Source of the DNA: CALEMW01 sp035447065
Lineage (GTDB): Bacteria; Krumholzibacteriota; Krumholzibacteriia; LZORAL124-64-63
DNA length: 64,000 nt
NCBI GenBank assembly: GCA_035447065.1
Contig: DAOTGJ010000001.1
Coordinates: 62,001-126,000, forward strand
Direction of reading: 5' to 3'
In this document: positions 1-8,252 of the stretch, in pieces
Position numbering within the stretch: the stretch's first letter is position 1
Layout of the letters: every line of letters begins with the position of its first letter
Translations under genes and position numbers: made by a program
Notes under the pieces: generated by a model
Told to the model about the DNA's origin: nothing
Seen by the model: the letters and a program-made list of their open reading frames with translations, nothing else
Databases searched by the model: none

Positions 1-325
1 TCTCGTCGCCGGTCAGGCGATAGGCCCGCAGATCGCGTTGGACCATGCGGTCCACGCTGGCCAGGAACGCCAGGCGCGCGAAGGCGCGGTTGCCCAGCAG
101 GACCAGGGCGTCCTGGGCGCTGCCCACCTCGCGGCGGCTGCCGTAGGCGGAGGAGTTGCAGAGCTTCAGCAGCCCGGCGGTGAGCCCGGCGTCGGCCTCC
201 ACGATGGGCAGCAGCGCGTCCGCGCCCACCAGCGGGTCCTCCATCACCTTCAGCAGGGAGATCATGGCGTCCGGGTGGACGCCCAGGTGGCGGCCTGAGG
301 CGAGCAACTCCTGGAACGAGAGCAT
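1..325 (-). CDS. HDOD domain protein (N-terminal part, cut by window edge)
   Basis: Reading leftward from ATG at 325, the frame stays open to base 1, so only the first 108 residues are present. The translation holds the signature of the HDOD domain: an LLKLCNSSAYG segment about residues 59-69, followed by GSAQDALVLLGNRAF. HDOD domains are non-catalytic relatives of HD phosphohydrolases used in bacterial signalling, often with GGDEF, EAL or histidine-kinase partners; which partner follows here cannot be seen. A ribosome binding site GGAGGG lies 7 bases upstream of the ATG. No signal peptide, so cytoplasmic. The family call is firm; the role is not known. Confidence 0.85.
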   Translation of the reverse strand, partial: MLSFQELLASGRHLGVHPDAMISLLKVMEDPLVGADALLPIVEADAGLTAGLLKLCNSSAYGSRREVGSAQDALVLLGNRAFARLAFLASVDRMVQRDLRAYRLTGDE

Positions 326-430
326 GGACGATCCCTCCGGTCGGTCTTGAGAACGATACCCCCGAGCAATGCGTGCGGGTGATATCGACCGTTCAGCCGT
401 CCGGTTGAGCACGAAATCAGAGAAAAAGAA

Positions 431-1720
431 TCACATGGTAAGAATCCCGGCGATCGTCGCCGTGAGCCAGCTGGCCAGCGCGCCGCCGAACATGGCCTTC
501 AGGCCCAGCTTGGCCACGTCGCTGCGCCGTTCCGGCGCGATGCCGCCGATGCCGCCGATCTGGATCGCGATGCTGGAGAAGTTGGCGAACCCGCACAGCG
601 CGTACGTGCCGATGACCACGCTCCGCGGCGACAGGCTCCCCGCCGCCACGGCGTCCTGCAGGGCGATGTAGGCCAGGAACTCGTTCACGGCGATCTTGGT
701 GCCCAGCAGGTTGCCGAAGACCGGCGCCTCGCGCCAGGGCACGCCCATGGCCCAGGCCACCGGGGCGAAGACCCAGCCGAAGATCTGCTCCAGCGTGAGC
801 CCCGCCAGCCCCAGACCCGCGTTGACCATGGCCACCAGCGCCACGAAGGCCAGCAGCATGGCGCCGATGTTGGCCGCCAACTTGAGCCCCACGCCCGCGC
901 CGCCCGCGGCCGCGTCGATGAGGTTGGCGTACTCCTTGGGTACGTCCAGCCGCACGCCCCCCGCCGTATCGGAGACCTCCGTCTCCGGCAGCATGATCTT
1001 GGCCACCACCAGCGCCGCCGGCGCCGACATGACCGACGCCGCCAGCAGGTGCCCCGGATCCACCCCGAACCGCACGTACGCCGCCATCACGCCGCCGGCC
1101 ACCGTGGCGAACCCGCCCACCATGACCGCCATGATCTCGCTGGTGGTCATGGTCTTGATGAACGGCCGCACCACCAGCGGCGCCTCGGTCTGCCCCACGA
1201 AGATGTTGGCCGCGCAGCTCAGCGTCTCCGAGCCGCTGGTGCCCATGGTGCGCTGCATGATCCAGGCGATGCCGCGGATCAGCCGCTGCATCACCCCCAG
1301 GTGGTAGAGGATGGCCATGAGGCTGGAGAAGAAGATCACCGTGGGCAGGATGTGGATGGCGAAGATGGTGCCCAGGGGCATGAGCTCGCCCGTGGCCGCG
1401 TTGGTCACCTGCACGTAGCCGCCCTCGGCGCCCGGCGTGACGTACTGCACCAGCCCGGCGTCGGCGCGGAAGAGGTTGCCGAAGAGGAAGGCCGTGCCCG
1501 CGTCGGTGAAGCCCAGGATGCGCGCCACCGCCACCCGCGCCCCGGCGAAGACCGCCTCGCCGCCGCGCGTGCGCAGCAGCAGCAGGGCGAACAGGAACTG
1601 CAGGCCCAGGCCCCAGCCCGCCACGCGCCAGGGGAAGCGTCGCTTGGCTCCACCGGTGAGCCAGGCCAGGGCCAGGATGACCACGATGCCGAACACGGAC
1701 ACGAGATTGGCGAGATGCAT
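431..1720 (-). CDS. Concentrative nucleoside transporter, CNT (NupC) family
   Basis: This 429-residue polytopic membrane protein matches the CNT family: an N-terminal hydrophobic segment, a gate region with LPTVIFFSSLMAILYHLG, and the conserved stretch around SGSETLSCAANIFVGQTEAP that contributes to the nucleoside-binding site. The C-terminal half carries KIAVNEFLAYIAL and GFANFSSIAIQIGGIG, also family hallmarks. CNT proteins import nucleosides by sodium or proton symport across the inner membrane. The start at 1720 has GGAGA about 6 bases upstream. It is single and monocistronic, divergent from the secreted protease to its right. Length is normal for the family. Substrate preference (purine or pyrimidine) cannot be read from sequence alone. 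A salvage role fits udk and hpt a few kilobases away. Confidence 0.93.
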   Translation of the reverse strand: MHLANLVSVFGIVVILALAWLTGGAKRRFPWRVAGWGLGLQFLFALLLLRTRGGEAVFAGARVAVARILGFTDAGTAFLFGNLFRADAGLVQYVTPGAEGGYVQVTNAATGELMPLGTIFAIHILPTVIFFSSLMAILYHLGVMQRLIRGIAWIMQRTMGTSGSETLSCAANIFVGQTEAPLVVRPFIKTMTTSEIMAVMVGGFATVAGGVMAAYVRFGVDPGHLLAASVMSAPAALVVAKIMLPETEVSDTAGGVRLDVPKEYANLIDAAAGGAGVGLKLAANIGAMLLAFVALVAMVNAGLGLAGLTLEQIFGWVFAPVAWAMGVPWREAPVFGNLLGTKIAVNEFLAYIALQDAVAAGSLSPRSVVIGTYALCGFANFSSIAIQIGGIGGIAPERRSDVAKLGLKAMFGGALASWLTATIAGILTM

Positions 1721-1771
1721 GGCGTCTCCAGGCTGGGGGATCCTCCGGATGGTGGCGCGCGATTCCGGGCA

Positions 1772-1801
1772 ACACTAGGGCGGGGAAGCGGCGCTTGCCA
1801 A
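1772..1801 (-). promoter_or_regulatory. Candidate sigma-70 promoter of the CNT transporter
   Basis: On the minus strand TTGGCA (1801-1796) and TAGTGT (1777-1772) are separated by 18 bases, and lie about 50 bases upstream of the transporter start at 1720. The match to consensus is moderate; inferred only. Confidence 0.45.
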
Positions 1802-1821
1802 GGCCGGAGGCATCCGGCCAG

Positions 1822-1851
1822 TTGAAATCATCTGTTCATTGGTGTTAGGGT
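1822..1851 (+). promoter_or_regulatory. Candidate sigma-70 promoter of the secreted subtilisin
   Basis: TTGAAA (1822-1827) and TAGGGT (1846-1851) are separated by 18 bases and lie about 60 bases before the ATG at 1914. Together with the divergent promoter just to the left this explains the 1721-1913 gap. Confidence 0.4.
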
Positions 1852-1913
1852 CTTGGTGCGGGAGTCCCCGCACCCCCGCAGCCGCCCGCCCGTCTCCAGC
1901 TGAGGGGGAAGCC

Positions 1914-4241
1914 ATGAGAACCCGCCCCGGAATCCTCGTCCTGCTCATCGCCGTGATCCTCCTGGCGCTGCCGCGGACCGTCGCCGCGGAACGCCGCTTC
2001 GCATCCGTCCAGGCCGGCCCGCACGCATCCGCCGTCGCGCTGTCCGCGTACGCCCCCGGGCGCGTGGTGATCCGCCTGACGCCGGAAGCGGCGGCGGCGC
2101 TGGATGTGGCGGCATGGGAGCCCCGTGGGGAGCGCGGCCCGGAAGCGTTGGCCGCCCGCATGGGCCTGGCCCGGCTCGCGGCGCGCCTCGAGGTGCGGGC
2201 CGTGGTCCGGCTGCACGAACGGCTGCGCGACACGGCCGCCTCCGCCGACGCGGAGCGCGTGCTCCTGCTGCGCCTGCCCGCGTCCGCCGACATCCCCGCC
2301 GCCTGCGCCCTGCTGACCGCGGATCCGGCCGTGGAGTTCGCCGTGCCGGACCGCCGCGTCTACCCGGCCGTCACGCCCAACGATCCGTTCTTCGCCGCCA
2401 ATTGGGGCCACCGGAACACCGCCCAGCTGCCCGCCTACGACTGGTACGTGAGCTACGACCACACCCTGGCCCCCGTGGGCCAGCCCGGCTTCGACGCCGA
2501 CACGGACCTGGCCTGGGACTTCCCGGCGGCCTACGGCGCCGGCAGCGTGATCATCGCCATCCTGGACTCGGGCGTGGATCCGACGCACGCGGACCTCTGG
2601 CAGCTCCCCGGCTACGACTTCGGCGACAACGACGCCAACCCCGCCGACGACATCCCCGGCGTGGCCGGCCACGGCACCTGCTGCGCGGGCGTGGCGGCCG
2701 CCGTCGCCGACAACGCCACCGGCGCCGTGGGCGTGGCGGGCGGCTGTCCCATCCTGCCCCTGAAGGTGGGCGACAGCGCCGGCAACCTCTACCTGTCGTA
2801 CGTGGCGCAGGCGGTCTACCACGCCGTGAACGCCGGCGCGGCTGTGATCAGCATGAGCTTCAGCACGCCGGGCATCATGAGCGATCCCCTGCTGGACCCC
2901 GCTCTGGCCTACGCCGCCAACGCGGGCGTGGTGCTGGTGGCGGCCGCGGGCAACGACAACATGCCCGTGCTGGATTATCCGGCCAATCATCCCGACGTGA
3001 TCGCCGTGGGGGCCGCCTCGCCCTGCGGCGAGCGCAAGCGCAGCAGCGCCGATCCCGCCGACCTGGCCTACGGCGTGCTCCCCGACGTGAACGGCTACAC
3101 CTGCGACGGCGAGCGCTGGTGGGGCTCCAACTTCGGCTCGCCGGGCATGGACGCGCCCGACGCCCTGGACCTGCTCGCGCCCACCATGCTGCCCACCACG
3201 GACATCACCGGCGCCGCCGGCTACCGCGCCGGCGACGTGGAGCCCTTCTTCAACGGCACCTCCTGCTCCGCGCCCTTCGTGGCCGGCGTGTGCGCCCTGG
3301 TCCTGTCGGCCCATCCCGCCCTGCCGCCCCAGCAGGTGCGCGACATCCTGCGCCGGACCTGCACCGACGTGGTCAGCGTGGAATCCACGCCGGGCTGGGA
3401 CCGCTGGTCAGGCCACGGCCTGGTCAACGCCCGCGCGGCGGTTCTGGCGGCGGTCACTCCCGCGGCCCTCTTCGCCGCTTCCACCGTGGGCGGCTGCCAA
3501 CCCCTGACGGTGGGATTCACGGATCTCTCCGGCGGCCTGATCACCCAGTGGCAGTGGGACTACGGCGACGGCTCGCCCCCCGAGACCATCCCCAACCCCC
3601 TGCACATCTATCACCAGCCCGGCACCTACACCGTGACCCTGACCGTGACCGGCCCGTACGGCACGGACACCCTCGCCCTGCCGGACCTCATCACCGTGGA
3701 TCCCCTGCCCACGGCCGACTTCACCGCCGGCCCCCTGAGCGGCGACTATCCCCTGAGCGTGGACTTCACGGACGCCAGCGGCGGCGGCGTCGACGGCTGG
3801 CAGTGGGACTTCGGCGACGGCGGACACGCCGATGAGCCGAACCCCACCCACGTCTACGCGGCGCCCGGCCTCTACACCGTGAGCCTGGCGGTGGGCAACC
3901 CCTGCGGCGGCGACGTGAAGACCCGCGAGGCCTACATCGAGGTGACCGATCCGGCCAGCGGCGCGCCGACGGTCCCACGCCGCTTCGCCCTGGCGCCTCC
4001 CAGGCCCAACCCCTTCAACCCCGCCACGGAGCTGGCCTTCGAACTGGCGGCGGAGGGCCCCGCGAGCCTCGCGATCCACGACGCCGCCGGCCGCCGCGTG
4101 GCCGTGCTGGTGGACGCCGTGCTGCCCGCCGGCCCCCACCGCGTGGCGTGGCGGGCGAGCGGTCGGCCCTCGGGCGTGTACTTCGCGCGGCTGCGGGCGG
4201 GAGACCGCACCGCCGTGCGCCGCCTGGTCCTGCTGCGCTGA
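1914..4241 (+). CDS. Secreted S8 (subtilisin-like) serine protease with two PKD domains and sorting domain
   Basis: The protein has 775 residues when started at ATG 1914, which follows an AGGGGG ribosome site and opens directly with a signal peptide (MRTRPGILVLLIAVILLALP). A longer in-frame start at 1839 would bury that signal and is unlikely. The catalytic triad is visible: Asp218 in AILDSGVD, His253 in GHGTC and Ser450 in NGTSCSAP. A prodomain-like region precedes the catalytic domain. Two PKD domains follow (about residues 520-605 and 605-690, each with WDYGDG or WDFGDG). The last 85 residues are the FlgD-like sorting domain (PNPFNPATELAFEL, ending RRLVLLR). Expected to be an exported or surface degradative protease. 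Several Cys residues in the catalytic domain may form disulfides. Family and activity are well supported; substrate is unknown. Confidence 0.92.
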   Translation: MRTRPGILVLLIAVILLALPRTVAAERRFASVQAGPHASAVALSAYAPGRVVIRLTPEAAAALDVAAWEPRGERGPEALAARMGLARLAARLEVRAVVRLHERLRDTAASADAERVLLLRLPASADIPAACALLTADPAVEFAVPDRRVYPAVTPNDPFFAANWGHRNTAQLPAYDWYVSYDHTLAPVGQPGFDADTDLAWDFPAAYGAGSVIIAILDSGVDPTHADLWQLPGYDFGDNDANPADDIPGVAGHGTCCAGVAAAVADNATGAVGVAGGCPILPLKVGDSAGNLYLSYVAQAVYHAVNAGAAVISMSFSTPGIMSDPLLDPALAYAANAGVVLVAAAGNDNMPVLDYPANHPDVIAVGAASPCGERKRSSADPADLAYGVLPDVNGYTCDGERWWGSNFGSPGMDAPDALDLLAPTMLPTTDITGAAGYRAGDVEPFFNGTSCSAPFVAGVCALVLSAHPALPPQQVRDILRRTCTDVVSVESTPGWDRWSGHGLVNARAAVLAAVTPAALFAASTVGGCQPLTVGFTDLSGGLITQWQWDYGDGSPPETIPNPLHIYHQPGTYTVTLTVTGPYGTDTLALPDLITVDPLPTADFTAGPLSGDYPLSVDFTDASGGGVDGWQWDFGDGGHADEPNPTHVYAAPGLYTVSLAVGNPCGGDVKTREAYIEVTDPASGAPTVPRRFALAPPRPNPFNPATELAFELAAEGPASLAIHDAAGRRVAVLVDAVLPAGPHRVAWRASGRPSGVYFARLRAGDRTAVRRLVLLR

Positions 4242-4296
4242 GCGGGCCGGGCACTTTCCGCGTGACTCGGAGACGCCCGCCGTGTCATATGGGGCG

Positions 4297-4325
4297 GGAC
4301 CGCTTCCCCGGGGGGGAGGCGGTCC
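4297..4325. terminator. Strong hairpin between the protease and the small lipoprotein gene
   Basis: GGACCGC at 4297-4303 pairs with GCGGTCC at 4319-4325, and the stem continues inward (with one G-U pair) to about 13 base pairs. No U-run follows. It may terminate the protease transcript or form part of the leader of the next gene. Confidence 0.45.
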
Positions 4326-4367
4326 GTCTCGCCAAGGAGATCCATGCGCATCCCGGAGGAGGGGAAC

Positions 4368-4784
4368 ATGAAGACCAAGCTGATGGCCGCCGTGCTGCTC
4401 GCGGCGATCGTCGTCGCCGGCTGCGGCGGCGCCAAGAACGTGGAAGAGAAGACCCTGCTGACCACCCTGACCAAGGCCATGGAGGCCTTCACCAGCACCA
4501 TGAACTCGGCCGACACGCCCGACGCGGTGGCGGGGGCCCTGGGCCTGCTGACCGGTCAGATCGAGAAGGTCATGCCCAAGATGCAGGAGTTCGCGCAGAA
4601 GCATCCGGACTGGGACACCAACCCGCCCAAGGGGATGGAGGAGACCGTGTCCAAGTTCAAGGCCGCCAGCGAGGGCCTGCAGGGCGCCATGCCCAAGATC
4701 ATGGCCATGATGCAGCAGCATCAGGACAACCCCATGCTCAAGGGCGCGGTGGAGAAGTTCACGGCCCTGATGAACCAGATGTAG
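4368..4784 (+). CDS. Small lipoprotein of unknown function
   Basis: ATG 4368 is preceded by GGAGGAGGGG and gives a 138-residue product; an upstream in-frame ATG at 4344 would add eight residues ahead of the signal and is disfavoured. Residues 1-19 form a lipoprotein signal peptide ending in a lipobox (VVAGC), so Cys19 should be lipidated. The mature part is hydrophilic and predicted helical, with many Met, Lys and Gln residues (KVMPKMQEFAQKHPDW, MPKIMAMMQQHQDNPM). I recognise no domain. It stands alone between two hairpins and faces the Kbp gene convergently. It is probably a periplasmic or outer-membrane helical lipoprotein. Confidence 0.75.
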   Translation: MKTKLMAAVLLAAIVVAGCGGAKNVEEKTLLTTLTKAMEAFTSTMNSADTPDAVAGALGLLTGQIEKVMPKMQEFAQKHPDWDTNPPKGMEETVSKFKAASEGLQGAMPKIMAMMQQHQDNPMLKGAVEKFTALMNQM

Positions 4785-4807
4785 CCTGGCTCGCCTCCGG
4801 AACGACG

Positions 4808-4833
4808 CCGGCCCCCTCCACGGAGGGGGCCGG
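4808..4833. terminator. Terminator hairpin between convergent genes
   Basis: A perfect 12-base-pair stem (4808-4819 with 4822-4833, all G/C except one A/T pair) sits 24 bases past the lipoprotein stop and 27 bases past the stop of the convergent Kbp gene. It is suited to act in both directions, although neither side has a clear U-run. Confidence 0.7.
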
Positions 4834-4859
4834 TCGCGTTTCCAGCGGTGGGACGCGGG

Positions 4860-5318
4860 TCAGTCCAGGGCCGGGATCCGCAGCACCTGGCCCGGATAGA
4901 TCTTGTTGGGATCCTTGAGCATGGGCGTGTTGGCCTCGAAGATCACCGGATACTTGGACGCGCTGCCGTAGTGGGCCTTGGCGATGGCGCCCAGGGTGTC
5001 GCCGGACTTCACGGTGTACAGCACCGCCGCGGGGGCGGGGGCCTTCACCTCCAGGCGGTCGTCCACGCGGGCCACGCCCTGGATGTTGCCCAGCACCAGC
5101 ACCACCTTCTCGGCCTCCTGCTGGTCGGGCACGGTGCCGGAGACGGTGGCCACGCCGTCGTCGAAGCCCACGTCCAGGCCGTCCACCTTCAGGCCCAGCA
5201 GCTCGATCTGGCCCTTCAGGGCCAGCGCCTTGGCCTTCTCGGCCTTCTCCTCGTCGATGCGGGCCTGCTCGGCGCTCAGATCCTGGCCGGCGTCTTTCAG
5301 AAAGTCGAAGAAGCCCAT
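4860..5318 (-). CDS. kbp: BON-LysM protein (Kbp/YgaU-like potassium-binding protein)
   Basis: The 152-residue protein opens MGFFDFLKDAGQ, carries a BON domain (about residues 28-92, with ATVSGTV and VLVLGNIQGVARVDD) and ends with a LysM domain (about 98-150, YTVKSGDTLGAIAKAHYG ... KIYPGQVLRIP). Domain order, length and motifs match Escherichia coli Kbp (YgaU), a cytoplasmic potassium-binding protein of about 149 residues. As there, no signal peptide is present. Many larger open frames overlap this region, but the start at 5318 is fixed by AGGAGGGG just upstream and by the family's N-terminus. It is transcribed away from udk; the 180-base gap holds both promoters. Potassium binding is inferred from the family. 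Confidence 0.9.
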   Translation of the reverse strand: MGFFDFLKDAGQDLSAEQARIDEEKAEKAKALALKGQIELLGLKVDGLDVGFDDGVATVSGTVPDQQEAEKVVLVLGNIQGVARVDDRLEVKAPAPAAVLYTVKSGDTLGAIAKAHYGSASKYPVIFEANTPMLKDPNKIYPGQVLRIPALD

Positions 5319-5367
5319 GGGCCCCCTCCTGGTCTGCGATCCCCCCCGATGCGGGATCGTTGCGGGG

Positions 5368-5388
5368 CTCGGATCGAGAGGATCCGAG
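5368..5388. repeat. Perfect 8-bp dyad upstream of kbp
   Basis: CTCGGATC (5368-5375) and GATCCGAG (5381-5388) flank a 5-base spacer. It lies about 50 bases upstream of the kbp start, so it could be an operator or an mRNA leader hairpin. No protein partner can be named. Confidence 0.4.
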
Positions 5389-5462
5389 GTCTGGTCGAGC
5401 GGTTGGACCCATACTCGCCCAGGGAAGTCACGCCCGCCACAGGAATTCCCGCCCCGGTCCGA

Positions 5463-5490
5463 TTGACTCCGCCCCGCAGTGTGGTATCTT
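5463..5490 (+). promoter_or_regulatory. Sigma-70 promoter of udk, probably giving a leaderless mRNA
   Basis: TTGACT (5463-5468), a 16-base spacer and TATCTT (5485-5490) end only 8 bases before the udk ATG at 5499. Transcription would start at or next to the ATG, and no ribosome binding site is present. Confidence 0.7.
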
Positions 5491-5498
5491 TCGCGCCC

Positions 5499-6179
5499 AT
5501 GAACACCGACGCTCACAACCCTCAGCCGCCCGTGATCATCGGCATCGCCGGGGGCACCGGTTCCGGCAAGACCACCGTGGCCTTGCGAGTCCAGGAAGCG
5601 GCGCCCGGCAAGACGGTGCAGATCATCCATCACGATTCCTACTATCGCGACAACTCCCATCTGTCCCTGAAGGACCGGGCCAAGATCAACTACGATCACC
5701 CGAGCGCCTTCGAGACGGAGCTGCTGGTGGAGCACATCCGGCGGCTGAAGCTGGGCGAGGCGGTGGAGGTGCCCGTGTACGACTACACGGTGCACGCCCG
5801 CACGCAGGCCACGCGGCTGGTGGAGCCGGCCGACATCGTCTTCGTGGAGGGGATCCTGGTGCTGGAGTCGGCGGCCCTGCGCGAGCTCATGGACATCCGG
5901 CTCTACGTGGGGGTGGACGCGGACGAGCGTTTCATCCGCCGCCTGCAGCGCGACATCGCCGAGCGCGGGCGCACCCTGGAGTCGGTCATCGACCAGTACC
6001 GCAACGTGGTGCGGCCCATGCACCAGCAGTTCGTGAACCCCTCCAAGCGCTACGCCCACCTGATCATCCCCAAGGGCGGCCACAACGCCGTGGCCATCGA
6101 CATGATCGCCGCCAAGATCCACGCCATCATCCGCGAGCGGCAGGCCTTCGGGCCGGCGGCCGCGCAGGAGGCCCCATGA
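5499..6179 (+). CDS. udk: Uridine kinase
   Basis: The 226-residue product has the P-loop GGTGSGKT at residues 18-25, the conserved HHDSYYRD and INYDHPSAFETELL motifs and the lid segment FIRRLQRDIAERGR of uridine/cytidine kinases. It phosphorylates uridine (and cytidine) to the monophosphate for pyrimidine salvage, in the cytoplasm. ATG 5499 is chosen because it agrees with family N-termini; the frame is open further upstream but only through the promoter. There is no ribosome site, which fits a leaderless transcript. Its stop overlaps the next start (ATGA at 6176), so udk and hpt are co-transcribed and translationally coupled. Confidence 0.95.
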   Translation: MNTDAHNPQPPVIIGIAGGTGSGKTTVALRVQEAAPGKTVQIIHHDSYYRDNSHLSLKDRAKINYDHPSAFETELLVEHIRRLKLGEAVEVPVYDYTVHARTQATRLVEPADIVFVEGILVLESAALRELMDIRLYVGVDADERFIRRLQRDIAERGRTLESVIDQYRNVVRPMHQQFVNPSKRYAHLIIPKGGHNAVAIDMIAAKIHAIIRERQAFGPAAAQEAP

Positions 6180-6730
6180 CGTACGACGACCAGGACTTCG
6201 TGTCCCGCGATCCTTTGATCGAGCGCGTGCTCATCGGCTCGGACGAGATCGGCCGCCGCGTGCAGCAGATGGGGTCGGAGATCAGCCGCGACTACGTGGA
6301 CCGGACGCCCGTGCTGGTGAACATCCTCAAGGGCGGGTTCGTGTTCCTGGCGGACCTGACGCGCGCCATCACCGTCCACCACGAGGTGGACTTCATGGCC
6401 ATCAGCAGCTACCACGGGGGCACCGAGAGCACGGGCGTGGTGAAGATCGAGAAGGATCTGAAGTGCAACATCACGGACCGCGACGTGCTCATCGTGGAGG
6501 ACATCGTGGACACCGGGCTGACCCTGGCCCACCTGCTGCAGGTGCTGGAGACGCGCAACCCGCGCAGCCTGCGCATCTGCACCCTGCTGGACAAGTCGTG
6601 CCGCCGCGAGAAGGAGGTGCCGGTGAGCTACCGGGGCTTCGAGATCCCGGACGAGTTCGTCATCGGCTACGGTCTGGACTACGACGAGAAGTACCGCAAC
6701 CTGCCCTTCATCGGCGTGCTGCGGCCCTGA
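6176..6730 (+). CDS. hpt: Hypoxanthine phosphoribosyltransferase
   Basis: The 184-residue protein has the 5-phosphoribosyl-diphosphate loop VLIVEDIVDTGLT at about residue 103, the PPi-loop segment VLVNILKGGFVF, and the C-terminal FVIGYGLDYDEKYRNLPFIG typical of bacterial HPRTs. It converts hypoxanthine (and often guanine) to IMP or GMP, using PRPP, in purine salvage. The ATG overlaps the udk stop by four bases. IMP made here is the substrate of GuaB, encoded immediately downstream after a terminator. Length is normal. Confidence 0.96.
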   Translation: MTYDDQDFVSRDPLIERVLIGSDEIGRRVQQMGSEISRDYVDRTPVLVNILKGGFVFLADLTRAITVHHEVDFMAISSYHGGTESTGVVKIEKDLKCNITDRDVLIVEDIVDTGLTLAHLLQVLETRNPRSLRICTLLDKSCRREKEVPVSYRGFEIPDEFVIGYGLDYDEKYRNLPFIGVLRP

Positions 6731-6734
6731 GCCC

Positions 6735-6761
6735 GGCCCCGGCCTCGGCCGGGGCCTTTTT
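6735..6761 (+). terminator. Rho-independent terminator after hpt
   Basis: A perfect 10-base-pair GC stem (6735-6744 with 6747-6756, loop TC) is followed directly by TTTTT (6757-6761), four bases past the hpt stop. This is the most canonical intrinsic terminator in the window. Confidence 0.9.
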
Positions 6762-6788
6762 GCATGACCCACCTCCGAGGTGCTTCCC

Positions 6789-8252
6789 ATGAGCGACCGT
6801 TTCCCCGTGGCGCTGACCTTCGACGACATCCTGATGGTGCCCGGCCACTCCGAGGTGACGCCGGCCGACATCGACGTGCGCACGCGCCTCAGCCGCGGCA
6901 TCCAGCTCAACGTGCCGCTGCTGTCCGCCGCCATGGACACGGTCACGGAGGCGGACATGGCCATGGCCATGGCGCGCCAGGGCGGCCTGGGCGTGATCCA
7001 CAAGAACCTCACGCCCAAGGAGCAGGCGGAGCACGTGCTGCGCGTGAAGCGCAGCGAGTCGGGCATGATCACGGACCCCATCACCATGCACCCGGACAAG
7101 CCGGTGAGCGCGGCGCTGGAGCTCATGGCCGAGTACCGCATCAGCGGCGTGCCCATCACCGAGGGCAAGCACCTGGTGGGCATCCTCACCAACCGCGACC
7201 TGCGCTTCGTGAAGGACATGACCCAGCCCGTGCGCGGCCTCATGACCAGCGGGAACCTGGTCACCGTGCCGCGGGGCACCACCCTGGACGAGGCCGCGGT
7301 GAAGCTGCACGAGCACCGCATCGAGAAGCTGCTGGTGGTGGATGAGAACGGCGACCTCTGCGGCCTGATCACGGTGAAGGACATCCAGAAGCGCATCGAC
7401 TACCCCAACGCCAGCAAGGACGCCCAGGGCCGCCTGATCTGCGGCGCGGCGGTGGGCGTGGGCGCGGGCAGCATGGACCGGGCGGAGGCCCTGGTGGAGG
7501 CCGGCGCGGATCTGCTGGTGGTGGACACGGCCCACGGGCACTCCCGCAACGTGCTCGACATGGTGCGGCGCATCAAGGACGCCTGGCCGGACCAGCAGGT
7601 CATGGCGGGCAACATCGCCACGGGCGAGGCCGCGGAGGCGCTGATCGCCGCGGGCGCCGACGCCCTGAAGGTGGGCATCGGCCCCGGCTCCATCTGCACC
7701 ACGCGCGTGGTGGCGGGCGTGGGCGTGCCCCAGGTCTCCGCGGTGATCGACGTGGCCGCGGTGGCGCGTCCGGCGGGCGTGCCCGTGGTCAGCGACGGCG
7801 GCATCAAGTACTCGGGCGACGTGGTCAAGGCCCTGGCGGTGGGCGCGGACACGGTCATGGTGGGCTCGCTCTTCGCCGGCACCGAGGAGGCTCCGGGCGA
7901 GAAGATCCTGTACGAGGGCCGCGTCTACAAGAGCTACCGCGGCATGGGCAGCGTGGCCGCCATGGAGCGCGGCAGCAAGGACCGCTACTTCCAGGACGAC
8001 GTGTCCGACGCCGAGAAGTTCGTGCCCGAGGGCATCGAGGGCCGCGTGGCCTACAAGGGCAAGCTGGCCGACATCCTCTACCAGATCGTGGGCGGCGTGC
8101 GCAGCGGCATGGGCTACGCCGGCACGCCCACCATCGCGGAGCTGCAGCGCCGCGCCCGCTTCGTGCGCATCACCGGCGCCGGCCTGCGCGAAAGCCATCC
8201 GCACGACGTGCACATCACCAAGGAAGCGCCCAACTACGGGAAGCGCGACTGA
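6789..8252 (+). CDS. guaB: IMP dehydrogenase
   Basis: The 487-residue product has the N-terminal FDDILMVPG, two CBS domains inserted at about residues 95-205, the catalytic loop GIGPGSICTTR (Cys near residue 304) and the flap with SYRGMGSVAAM. It oxidises IMP to XMP with NAD+, the committed step to guanine nucleotides. ATG 6789 follows GAGGTG by 7 bases; a start three codons upstream is possible but less well spaced. It follows the hpt terminator closely, so its own promoter must lie in the short gap or it depends on read-through. Its stop overlaps the MFS gene start by one base. Confidence 0.97.
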   Translation: MSDRFPVALTFDDILMVPGHSEVTPADIDVRTRLSRGIQLNVPLLSAAMDTVTEADMAMAMARQGGLGVIHKNLTPKEQAEHVLRVKRSESGMITDPITMHPDKPVSAALELMAEYRISGVPITEGKHLVGILTNRDLRFVKDMTQPVRGLMTSGNLVTVPRGTTLDEAAVKLHEHRIEKLLVVDENGDLCGLITVKDIQKRIDYPNASKDAQGRLICGAAVGVGAGSMDRAEALVEAGADLLVVDTAHGHSRNVLDMVRRIKDAWPDQQVMAGNIATGEAAEALIAAGADALKVGIGPGSICTTRVVAGVGVPQVSAVIDVAAVARPAGVPVVSDGGIKYSGDVVKALAVGADTVMVGSLFAGTEEAPGEKILYEGRVYKSYRGMGSVAAMERGSKDRYFQDDVSDAEKFVPEGIEGRVAYKGKLADILYQIVGGVRSGMGYAGTPTIAELQRRARFVRITGAGLRESHPHDVHITKEAPNYGKRD

